Source of the DNA: CAYLGY01 sp964383325
GTDB lineage: Bacteria > Pseudomonadota > Alphaproteobacteria > Rhizobiales > Rhizobiaceae
Direction: 5' to 3'
DNA length: 15,173 bases
Assembly (NCBI GenBank): GCA_964383325.1
Contig: CAYLGY010000062.1
Coordinates: forward strand, 1-15,173
The number at the start of each line of letters is the position of its first letter. Positions within the stretch are counted from its first letter, which is position 1. Shown here piece by piece: positions 1-6,221 of this stretch. Both the position numbers and the translations under genes were made by a program. The notes beneath the pieces were generated by a model. The model was not told the origin of the DNA and did no database searches. It saw only the letters and a program-made list of their open reading frames with translations.

Positions 1-1433
1 GCCTTCATCAGCCCTATATTGCCTTCCTGGATCAGATCCAGGAATTGCAGGCCGCGGTTGGTGTATTTCTTCGCGATCGAGATCACGAGGCGCAGATTGG
101 CCTCGACCATTTCCTTCTTGGCAATCGCCGCCTCGCGTTCGCCCTTCTGCACCTGGTTCACGATGCGGCGGAACTCAGCGATGGAAATGCCCGTCTCGCT
201 GGCAAGGTTCTGGATCTCGGACCGAATTGAATCGATTGTCTGCCTTTCCTCTGCGGCGAATTTCGCCCAGCCCTTCTGGGGCAGCTGCGCAATCCGCTCC
301 GTCCAGTTGGGATCGAGCTCCGAGCCTTGATAGGCAGCCAGGAAACTGGTGCGATCGACGCCATAGCTGTCGGCCAGGCGCAACAGCCGGCCTTCACTGC
401 GCACTAGCCGCTTGTTGATATCGTACAGCTGCTCGACAAGCGCCTCGATGCGAGCATTGTTCAGGGACAGCGACTTCACCGCGGCGATCAGCTCGCTCTT
501 CAGCTGCTTGCAGCGACGTTCCTGCGAATCAGAAAGCTCACCCTCATTTGCAAGGCGCTGCTCGACCTGCTGGTCCTGCAGCTTGCGAAGCTTCTTGTAG
601 GTATCGGCAATGAGATCGAATGTCTCCATGACCTGCGGCCGGAGTTCGGCTTCCATGGCCGCCAGCGACAGGTTGGCCTCATCCTCCTCTTCGTCCTCCT
701 CTTCGGCCGGGCCTTCTCCGCCGACATTGGTGATGTCGTCCTCGCGCGGCCGGCGCAGCGCACGCTGCTTTTCTTCCTTTGCCTTCCGCTCCGCCTCGAT
801 TTCCTCGGGAGTAGGTACTTTCGGCGCCTGCTTCGCTTCGGGACCTGCGTAGGTAGTCTCCAGGTCGATGATCTCGCGCAGCAGGATCTTGCCGTCGTTC
901 AACTCGTCGCGCCAGATGATGATCGCCTGGAAGGTAAGGGGGCTTTCGCAAAGCCCCGCAATCATTGTCTCCCGGCCGGCCTCGATGCGCTTGGCGATGG
1001 CAATTTCGCCTTCGCGGGAAAGCAATTCAACGGAACCCATCTCGCGCAGATACATCCGCACGGGATCGTCCGTCCGATCGGTCGGTTCCTTCTTCGTGGC
1101 AGTTGCCACGGCCTTGCCGGCGGTTTCGGCGATCGCCTTCGACTCTTCCGGGTCTTCGGCATCGTCTCCCTCGGCATCTTCGCCGGCCTCGTCGTCCTCG
1201 ATGACATTGATTCCCATGTCCGAGAGCATGGACATCGTGTCCTCTATCTGCTCGGACGTCACTTCTTCCGAAGGGAGGACCGCATTCAGATCGTCCATCG
1301 TGACATAGCCGCGCTTCTTGGCGGCCTTGATCATCTTCTTGACAGCGTCATCGCTAAGGTCGAGAAGCGGGCCGTCCGGCGTCGCTTCGCGTTCGGTCTC
1401 GACCTCGTCCTTTTCCTTCGTTTTCGTTGTCAT
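1..1433 (-). CDS. rpoD: RNA polymerase housekeeping sigma factor RpoD (sigma70), C-terminal part missing at window edge
   Basis: This is the primary sigma factor, which directs RNA polymerase to housekeeping promoters. The frame is open from an ATG at 1433-1431 to the left edge, giving 477 codons of an expected total of about 650-680. The N-terminus begins MTTKTKEKDEVETERE. Region 1.1 follows (KRGYVTMDDLNAVLPSEEV, about residues 40-58), then region 1.2 (DDPVRMYLREMGSVELLSRE, from about 122). Next comes a long acidic non-conserved insert with the run EEEDEEEDEANL, typical of proteobacterial RpoD. The last visible part is KKEMVEANLRLVISIAKKYT and FLDLIQEGNIGLMK, so the window stops inside region 2; regions 3 and 4 lie outside. 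A GGAG sits 11 bases upstream of the ATG. It follows dnaG on the same strand, as in the classical macromolecular-synthesis operon, but after a 343-base gap. Identity is very secure. Confidence 0.97.
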   Translation of the reverse strand, partial: MTTKTKEKDEVETEREATPDGPLLDLSDDAVKKMIKAAKKRGYVTMDDLNAVLPSEEVTSEQIEDTMSMLSDMGINVIEDDEAGEDAEGDDAEDPEESKAIAETAGKAVATATKKEPTDRTDDPVRMYLREMGSVELLSREGEIAIAKRIEAGRETMIAGLCESPLTFQAIIIWRDELNDGKILLREIIDLETTYAGPEAKQAPKVPTPEEIEAERKAKEEKQRALRRPREDDITNVGGEGPAEEEDEEEDEANLSLAAMEAELRPQVMETFDLIADTYKKLRKLQDQQVEQRLANEGELSDSQERRCKQLKSELIAAVKSLSLNNARIEALVEQLYDINKRLVRSEGRLLRLADSYGVDRTSFLAAYQGSELDPNWTERIAQLPQKGWAKFAAEERQTIDSIRSEIQNLASETGISIAEFRRIVNQVQKGEREAAIAKKEMVEANLRLVISIAKKYTNRGLQFLDLIQEGNIGLMK

Positions 1434-1679
1434 GCGCTCAATTTCTCCAACCGGCGGCCCCGCGATCCAGCATTGCCTGCCACTGCAGCCCTTTCCCCGC
1501 AAGGCAAGAGGACGCTGCATTCCATACTTCCGCACCAGCCGGACCAGGACAGGGCCTTTCCGAGGCCACCTTCATGATCCTGCCCGCGAAGCACAGCACC
1601 GCTGAAAAGGCGCCCGCTTCGCTGCCATGCGAGGCACGATCTGCTCCGGGTTCAGGTCCGTGCCTCTCACAAGCCATAT

Positions 1680-1703
1680 CCCGGCGCCTTTCGGGACGCC
1701 GGG
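1680..1703 (-). other. GC-rich hairpin in the rpoD leader
   Basis: CCCGGCG (1680-1686) and CGCCGGG (1697-1703) form a perfect 7-bp inverted repeat around a 10-nt loop. No U-tract follows on either strand, so it is not a standard intrinsic terminator. It lies between dnaG and rpoD, where it could act as an RNA-processing or stability element; that role is inferred. Confidence 0.35.
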
Positions 1704-1714
1704 TGCCTATTGAC

Positions 1715-1743
1715 CTGATTCCGTCTAAATCCTTCCACGTCAA
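1715..1743 (-). promoter_or_regulatory. Weak candidate rpoD promoter
   Basis: On the minus strand, TTGACG (1743-1738) is a good -35 hexamer. Seventeen bases downstream lies AATCAG (1720-1715), a poor -10 match. Transcription would start near 1708, giving a leader of about 275 nt for rpoD. The -35 is convincing and the -10 is not, so this is only a candidate. Confidence 0.25.
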
Positions 1744-1776
1744 GCCGTTACCCGGCACAGCAGAAAAAAACTCACG

Positions 1777-3681
1777 TCACCATCCGCGCCCATTGCGCCC
1801 GGAAGAGGCTCCAAATCCGTCAATCATGGCTTCCGTCTCGTAGGCCGCGCGCCACTGGGCCTGTATGTCGAGCAGCCTGCGGTAGTTTTCTTCCGTCGGA
1901 TTCTCCGCCAGCGCAGTTTCAGCTTCCTTCAGCTCTCTATGTAGCGCGCCGGCGGCCCGGTGCAAGTGCAGGGCCTGGGCAAATGCATCGCGAGCGTCCT
2001 CCAGCGCCGCGCTTTCAAGCGCTGGCCAGCTGCGGGTACGGTGCACGATGTCCAGTACGCGCTGTAGCGTCGGGGACAGGCCCATCTTCTCGATCACATT
2101 GCGGATGGACGCCGGACTCTCCGCTTCTCCCGACGCGACCGCCTCCAGAATAGCACGTAGCAGGTCCTGCAAGGGTTGTGAGCCCGGATCGAGTCGCTCC
2201 ACTTCCTCGAAATATTCATCGATCAGGGGCGGGTGATGAATCAGCGCCGCGATCAGCATGCATTCCCGAACGGGCAATGTCGCCGCGCCGCTGCCAAGCA
2301 CAAGGCCGGAGCGAATCAGGCTTTCGGAGGCCGTCAGCCGCCGCGACCCCTGTCGGGTGCCTCCCTTCGCGTCCTTTCGGAACATGGTGCCCCGGCGGAT
2401 CCCGAAATAGTCGTCAAGCCTGCTGCGCATGGCCTGCTGGTAGTGGCGGCGTACCTCCTCGTCGCGAATGGTCCGCACCAGCTCCTGAAGCGAGCGCTCC
2501 AGCGCCGCTCTTCTTTCCGGCGTATCGAACGAACCGGATGCGATCTGCCTTGACCAGAGCAGATCGTCCAGCGACCGGGCGCTGGCCAACACTGCGTGCA
2601 TTGCCTCGACCCCATCCTGACGAATGAGATCGTCCGGGTCCCGGTTCTCCGGCAACAATGCAAAGCGCAGAGATTTTCCCGGCCTGACCAGCGGCAAGGC
2701 GATTTCGGCGGCGCGTCCGGCCGCCCGCGCGCCTGCCGCATCGCCATCGAAACAGAGAACGGGTTCGTCGCAAACCCGCCAGAGCAATGCGATCTGTTCC
2801 GATGTGAGGGCGGTTCCGAGCGGAGCCACCACATGTGCCAGACCTGCCTGGGTGAGGGCGATGACATCCATGTAGCCCTCGACGACGATCAGGGCGTTCT
2901 CCTTGCCGGCTGCCTTGCGGGCAGCGGAGAAGTTGTAGAGAATCTCACCCTTGTGGAAGAGGGCCGTTTCCGGCGAGTTCAGATATTTTGCCATGGCCCC
3001 GGCTCCGAGCGCGCGACCGCCAAAGGCGATCACCCGTTCGCGCAGGTCCAGGATCGGAAACATGATCCGGTCACGGAATCGGTCGAAGGAAACCGGAATA
3101 TCGGGACCGGAAATCACGAGGCCGCAGGCCTCCATCGTTTCCGCGGTAACCTGCCTGCCGGCCAGATATTCCTTCAGCTGGTTGCGTCCGCCGGGGGCAT
3201 ATCCCAGCCGGAACCGTTGCTGGATTGCCGAACTGATGCCCCTTTCGCGCAGATAGCCGCGCGCCTGCGCCCCTTCGGCGGCCTGGAGCCGCTCGGCGAA
3301 ATATTTCGCCGCAAGTTCCATGACCTCGTGCAGGCCTGCGCGCTTCTCCGCCCGTTCCGCGGCCTGCGCATCGCGTCGCGGCATCGGCAGGCCTGCCATT
3401 TCTGCCAGCCTTTCCACGGCCTCGGGAAAGGCCAGGCCGTCAATTTCACCCAGAAAGGTGAAGTGATCTCCGGAAACGCCGCAGCCGAAGCAATGATAAC
3501 GACCCTTCTGATCCTCGCAATGGAAGGACGGAGAGTTCTCGCCATGAAACGGGCAACACGCCCACCAATCGCCGCGGGCGGAGTTCGTCTTGCGCCGATC
3601 CCAGGTAACGCGCGGCCCGATCACGGCCGATATCGGGACGCGTGCTCGAATCTCGTCGAGAAATTGCTCGGAAAAGCGCAT
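1777..3681 (-). CDS. dnaG: DNA primase DnaG
   Basis: DnaG makes the RNA primers for the replication fork. From the ATG at 3681-3679 the protein is 634 residues, normal for the family. The CHC2-type zinc site has Cys, His, Cys and Cys in CPFH and CFGC, near residues 43-67. The catalytic core has the basic motif RFRDRIMFPI and the YLNSPET motif near 201-240. The TOPRIM acidic residues are visible in VVEGYMDV (about 266-273) and CFDGDAAGA (about 310-318). The C-terminal 200 residues fit the helicase-binding domain. A GTG two codons upstream (3687) is also in frame, but MRFSEQFLDEIRARVPIS is the usual family start. No strong ribosome site is visible, which may matter given the structured RNA just upstream. 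It lies between the YqeY-domain gene and rpoD on the same strand. Confidence 0.97.
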   Translation of the reverse strand: MRFSEQFLDEIRARVPISAVIGPRVTWDRRKTNSARGDWWACCPFHGENSPSFHCEDQKGRYHCFGCGVSGDHFTFLGEIDGLAFPEAVERLAEMAGLPMPRRDAQAAERAEKRAGLHEVMELAAKYFAERLQAAEGAQARGYLRERGISSAIQQRFRLGYAPGGRNQLKEYLAGRQVTAETMEACGLVISGPDIPVSFDRFRDRIMFPILDLRERVIAFGGRALGAGAMAKYLNSPETALFHKGEILYNFSAARKAAGKENALIVVEGYMDVIALTQAGLAHVVAPLGTALTSEQIALLWRVCDEPVLCFDGDAAGARAAGRAAEIALPLVRPGKSLRFALLPENRDPDDLIRQDGVEAMHAVLASARSLDDLLWSRQIASGSFDTPERRAALERSLQELVRTIRDEEVRRHYQQAMRSRLDDYFGIRRGTMFRKDAKGGTRQGSRRLTASESLIRSGLVLGSGAATLPVRECMLIAALIHHPPLIDEYFEEVERLDPGSQPLQDLLRAILEAVASGEAESPASIRNVIEKMGLSPTLQRVLDIVHRTRSWPALESAALEDARDAFAQALHLHRAAGALHRELKEAETALAENPTEENYRRLLDIQAQWRAAYETEAMIDGFGASSGRNGRGW

Positions 3682-3731
3682 CTGCACCGTACTTGATCAG
3701 TGAACCGACAATGGGTGGATCAGGATAGCGG

Positions 3732-3785
3732 GCCGACGAGTGGAAGGCGATAGCAACGGGCAGCTTCCACGTCGGCACTGCCCGT
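3732..3785 (-). promoter_or_regulatory. Two mutually exclusive stems (or a pseudoknot) in the yqeY-dnaG intercistronic region
   Basis: Stem A pairs 3732-3746 (GCCGACGAGTGGAAG) with 3764-3776 (CTTCCACGTCGGC): 13 pairs with a 2-nt bulge and a 17-nt loop. Stem B pairs 3756-3763 (ACGGGCAG) with 3778-3785 (CTGCCCGT): 8 perfect pairs and a 14-nt loop. The loop of B is almost exactly the right arm of A, and one arm of B lies in the loop of A, so the two interleave. They could form alternatives, or partly coexist as an H-type pseudoknot. In the minus-strand transcript B forms first, and the structure ends about 50 nt before the dnaG start. No U-tract follows. The pairing is seen directly; any attenuation or translational control is inferred. 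Confidence 0.5.
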
Positions 3786-3798
3786 CCTCATGCCGGCT

Positions 3799-4263
3799 TC
3801 ATGATTCGGCTGCCTGAACCAGCATGTTCCGGATGATCCCCGATGCCTTGCCGAAATCCATCTGACCCGCATGGTCCTCCTTCAGTACCGCCATGCACTT
3901 GCCCATGTCCCGCAAGCCCGACGCTCCGGCCTTCTCAATGGCATCGGCGCAGGCCCTCCGGATCTCGTCCTCGCCAAGTTGGCGCGGCAGGAATTCCTCG
4001 ATGACGGCAATCTCCTCGCGTTCGCGCGCGGCGAGCTCGGGGCGGCCGCCCTCGTCGTACATCCTCGCCGATTCCTGCCGCTGTTTGACCATCCGGCCGA
4101 GAATCTCGGTGATCTCCGCCGAGGAGACCGGATCCTTGCCCGCGGCGCGATGCGAGATGTCGCGGTCCTTGATTGCCGCCTGCACGAGGCGCAATGTCGA
4201 TAGACGCAGCTTGTCCTGTGTCCGAAGGGCCGATTTCATGGCTTCTGCAATCCGCTGACGCAT
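3799..4263 (-). CDS. GatB/YqeY domain-containing protein
   Basis: This is a 154-residue protein of the YqeY family, which resembles the C-terminal tRNA-binding domain of GatB, a subunit of the tRNA-dependent amidotransferase. The free-standing family has no firmly established function. The length matches the usual 145-155 residues. Family-like segments are the N-terminal helix MRQRIAEAMKSALRTQDK, LSTLRLVQAAIKDRDI (22-36), MVKQRQESARMYDEGGRP (58-75), EREEIAVIEEFLP (81-93) and GLRDMGKCMAVLKE (116-129). The ATG at 4263 is chosen because GGGAG lies 9 bases upstream; the GTG at 4284 would add seven residues containing that site. It is followed by dnaG after 117 bases and is divergent from carA, an arrangement common in alphaproteobacteria. 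Confidence 0.9.
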   Translation of the reverse strand: MRQRIAEAMKSALRTQDKLRLSTLRLVQAAIKDRDISHRAAGKDPVSSAEITEILGRMVKQRQESARMYDEGGRPELAAREREEIAVIEEFLPRQLGEDEIRRACADAIEKAGASGLRDMGKCMAVLKEDHAGQMDFGKASGIIRNMLVQAAES

Positions 4264-4305
4264 GGCGGAAATCTCCCGGTTCACGGCATTGGCTACGAAC
4301 GATGC

Positions 4306-4380
4306 GCTCCATATCGCAGGGGCAACGCTTGCGAGGGACGCCCAGCCCCGTTATAGAACGCGCGCGTCCCTATATGGAGC
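4306..4380. repeat. Nested inverted repeats around the carA promoter
   Basis: The outer pair is GCTCCATAT (4306-4314) and ATATGGAGC (4372-4380), a perfect 9-bp inverted repeat with centres 66 bp apart. The inner pair is AGGGACGC (4334-4341) and GCGTCCCT (4364-4371), a perfect 8-bp inverted repeat. The two right arms are contiguous while the left arms are 19 bp apart. The inner pair brackets the -10 element and the outer pair brackets the whole core promoter. This fits a paired operator or a cruciform-prone site; the bound protein is unknown. Confidence 0.5.
4329..4357 (+). promoter_or_regulatory. Probable sigma70 promoter of carA
   Basis: TTGCGA (4329-4334) and TATAGA (4352-4357) are separated by 17 bases, a good housekeeping promoter. 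Transcription should begin near 4364, giving a carA leader of about 63 nt. The leader contains a 5-bp hairpin, CCGGC (4387-4391) with GCCGG (4400-4404). The flanking inverted repeats suggest regulation. The minus-strand promoter of the YqeY-domain gene must also lie in this 163-base gap but is not clear. Confidence 0.6.
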
Positions 4381-4426
4381 CAGTCACCGGCAGGATCAAG
4401 CCGGCACGGCACAGGAGCCCTCGGAA

Positions 4427-5632
4427 ATGACCATCATCGATGCCCAGAACCGGACATCCCCAGCACCCTGGGAGGAAGTCCGCGCCACCGCCGTCCTCGT
4501 GCTGGCAGATGGCACCGTGATCGAAGGGCGCGGACTGGGCGCAACCGGCGCAATCGAGGCCGAGGTCTGTTTCAATACCGCCCTGACGGGCTACCAGGAG
4601 ATCCTGACCGATCCCTCCTATGCCGGCCAGATCGTCACATTCACCTTCCCGCATATCGGAAACACGGGCGTGAATACCGAAGACATGGAGGCCCTCAACC
4701 CCGCCGCGCGCACGGGGGCGGTAGGGGCAATCTTCCGGACCAGTATCAGCAATCCATCGAATTACCGCGCGGCCGAACATCTTGGCGACTGGTTGCAGCG
4801 CCGCGGGATCATCGCGATGCACGGTCTGGACACCCGGGCGCTGACCGCGTTGATCCGCGAGAAGGGGGTGGCGAATGCCGTCATTGCCCATGCGCCGGAT
4901 GGACGCTTCGACCTCGATGGCCTGAAAAGGCGCGCCGCCGAGTGGTCGGGCCTTACCAATGCCGATCTCGCGGCCGAAGTCACCTCGGGCCAGACATCGC
5001 GCTGGAACGAGGGCGCATGGGTATGGAACGAAGGCTATTCGGAGCATAGCGGCGGGCAGATGCATATCGTCGCGGTCGATTACGGCATCAAGCGCAACAT
5101 GCTGCGCGAGATGGTGGAAATGGGTGCAAGGATCACGGTCGTTCCTGCCAGCATGCCGGCGGCGGAAATTCTCGCATTGCAGCCGGACGGAGTCTTCCTT
5201 TCCAATGGCCCGGGCGACCCGGCCGCCACGGGCAGATATGCTGTACCGATCGTGCAGGAACTGCTCGAGAGCGGCTTGCCGATCTTCGGCGTGTGCCTCG
5301 GACACCAGATCCTGGCGCTGGCCCTCGGCGCGCGAACGGTGAAGATGCATCAGGGTCATCACGGCGCCAATCACCCGGTGAAGGACCATGACACGGGAAA
5401 GGTCGAGATCGCTTCCATGAACCATGGCTTCACGGTCGATCGGGACAGTCTGCCGGACGGCGTCAGGGAAACGCATGTATCGCTGTTCGACGGTACCAAT
5501 TGCGGGATCTCCGTGGCCGGCAAGCCGGTCTTCTCGGTGCAGCACCATCCGGAGGCTTCGCCAGGCCCCCGCGATTCGCATTACCTGTTCCAGCGCTTCG
5601 GCCAGATGATCAAGGACCGGCGCGCGGCGTGA
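4427..5632 (+). CDS. carA: Carbamoyl-phosphate synthase small (glutaminase) subunit CarA
   Basis: CarA hydrolyses glutamine and passes ammonia to CarB, which makes carbamoyl phosphate for arginine and pyrimidine synthesis in the cytoplasm. The protein is 401 residues, a normal length. The N-terminal CarA-specific domain (about 20-165) has EVCFNTALTGYQEILTDPSY and TFPHIGNTGVN. The class I glutamine amidotransferase domain (about 212-395) has SNGPGDP (259-265), the nucleophile elbow GVCLGHQ with Cys290, and the catalytic pair His374 and Glu376 in HHPEASPGP. The ATG at 4427 has AGGAG 9 bases upstream. The frame stays open upstream into the YqeY-domain gene, but that extension does not resemble CarA. 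carB, often adjacent in alphaproteobacteria, is absent downstream. Confidence 0.97.
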   Translation: MTIIDAQNRTSPAPWEEVRATAVLVLADGTVIEGRGLGATGAIEAEVCFNTALTGYQEILTDPSYAGQIVTFTFPHIGNTGVNTEDMEALNPAARTGAVGAIFRTSISNPSNYRAAEHLGDWLQRRGIIAMHGLDTRALTALIREKGVANAVIAHAPDGRFDLDGLKRRAAEWSGLTNADLAAEVTSGQTSRWNEGAWVWNEGYSEHSGGQMHIVAVDYGIKRNMLREMVEMGARITVVPASMPAAEILALQPDGVFLSNGPGDPAATGRYAVPIVQELLESGLPIFGVCLGHQILALALGARTVKMHQGHHGANHPVKDHDTGKVEIASMNHGFTVDRDSLPDGVRETHVSLFDGTNCGISVAGKPVFSVQHHPEASPGPRDSHYLFQRFGQMIKDRRAA

Positions 5633-5704
5633 ACCGCGCTCTTTCTTCATCAATTCTTTACCCTGCCGGTGTCTTCTGCTCGTGGATTGTGAGTGGAGTA
5701 CCCC

Positions 5705-5863
5705 ATGCGTCGGCAGATCGTCACCAATGATACCGAGCTGCGCCGTATCGTTCTGCAAGTGATGTCGCGGGTGCAGACCCTTGACGAATTCTACCGGCTC
5801 ATCGTCCGGATCGCGATCGTCGACCTGGATGATCTGCATCGACTCCTGACCAGCAAACGCTGA
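5705..5863 (+). CDS. Small hypothetical protein (52 aa) downstream of carA
   Basis: An ATG at 5705 with GGAG 6 bases upstream opens a 52-residue frame ending TGA at 5861-5863. It starts MRRQIVTNDTELRRIV and ends LDDLHRLLTSKR. The middle (RIVLQVMSRVQTLDEFYRLIVRIAIVDLDDLHRLL) looks like two amphipathic helices with regular Leu, Ile and Val spacing, and codon use resembles neighbouring genes. It has no signal peptide and no motif I recognise. It lies 72 bases after carA on the same strand and could be co-transcribed. The ribosome site, codon use and helical pattern support a real gene; function is unknown. Confidence 0.55.
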   Translation: MRRQIVTNDTELRRIVLQVMSRVQTLDEFYRLIVRIAIVDLDDLHRLLTSKR

Positions 5864-6005
5864 CGATCGGGAGCAGGCGATACGGCTTCATCCGAACTGG
5901 TTGCGCGGGCAAATCCTTTCACCTGTACTAAAAGTTACGCCCCGGCGGGCAAGAACGCGGTAGGCGATTTGCAGACAGAGACTCGCTGTCTGAAAGGGCT
6001 GGGGC
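5864..6005. other. Intergenic stretch between the two small plus-strand genes
   Basis: No gene is seen here. It contains a perfect 7-bp inverted repeat, CAGACAG (5972-5978) and CTGTCTG (5986-5992), with a 7-nt loop. Neither strand has a T-run after it, so it is a poor terminator candidate. The repeat ends just before the AAAGGG that would serve the next small gene, so it could affect access to that ribosome site; that is inference. Confidence 0.35.
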
Positions 6006-6221
6006 ATGATTTCCTTTCGTTTCCGGCTCCCGTTCGGGACCCTGAAAATCAAGACCTATGGCGCCATGCGACAGATTGAGCGCGATGGGGCCGTTCCTGC
6101 CATCCGGTGCGGGCGCTATTATGTGCTATGGTGGAGCAAGAGGATGGAGCAAACGCGTCGCTTCCGGCGCTATGCCGCGTATCAGCGCGCGTCCGGCGGC
6201 GGACCCTCCTGCGAGAGCTGA
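6006..6221 (+). CDS. Candidate small hypothetical protein (71 aa), antisense to the tail of the Wzy-type gene
   Basis: An ATG at 6006 with AAAGGG 7 bases upstream opens a 71-residue frame ending at 6221. It begins MISFRFRLPFGTLKIKTYG and continues with AMRQIERDGAVPAIRCGRYY, then a Trp-Trp pair and a basic C-terminus. The first 50 residues read like a real small basic protein, with alternating aromatic and basic residues and an ordered RDGAVPAIRCGRYYV core; the last 20 are less convincing. No family is recognised. It overlaps, on the opposite strand, the 3' end of the Wzy-type gene, over exactly the part of that gene that no longer looks like membrane protein. I think it slightly more likely real than the opposing tail, but both could be translated. 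Confidence 0.4.
   Translation: MISFRFRLPFGTLKIKTYGAMRQIERDGAVPAIRCGRYYVLWWSKRMEQTRRFRRYAAYQRASGGGPSCES

Larger units (their letters stand above)
1434..1776 (-). other. dnaG-rpoD intergenic / rpoD leader region
   Basis: These 343 bases separate dnaG from rpoD on the minus strand. No convincing gene is seen: the open frames on either strand here are rich in Arg, Ser, Pro and Gly, lack recognisable motifs and have no good ribosome site. The stretch most likely holds a promoter for rpoD and a long 5' leader. A run of seven T on the transcribed-sense minus strand lies just after the dnaG stop (1770-1764), but no strong stem directly precedes it. A 7-bp hairpin at 1680-1703 is listed separately. 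In E. coli, rpoD has its own internal promoters and the dnaG-rpoD mRNA is processed between the genes; something similar here is an inference. Confidence 0.5.

Noticed and set aside
1764..1770. T7 run after dnaG (minus strand) as an intrinsic terminator
   Set aside because: The only stem upstream is a 4-bp GCGC pair about 15 bases away. This does not form a standard terminator.
2596..3696. A 366-codon plus-strand frame over dnaG
   Set aside because: Antisense to a certain primase gene, with no domain recognised.
4262..4426. N-terminal extension of carA by 55 codons
   Set aside because: It would overlap the start of the divergent YqeY-domain gene and the carA promoter. The ATG at 4427 has a good AGGAG and gives a standard-length CarA.
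4370..5839. A 489-codon minus-strand frame over carA
   Set aside because: carA is certain from its motifs. The antisense frame has shadow-like Asp/His/Arg composition and would also cover the small gene after carA.
5972..5992. CAGACAG/CTGTCTG hairpin as a bidirectional terminator for the convergent genes
   Set aside because: No T-run follows the stem on either strand and the stem is only 7 bp of moderate GC, so an intrinsic terminator is not supported.
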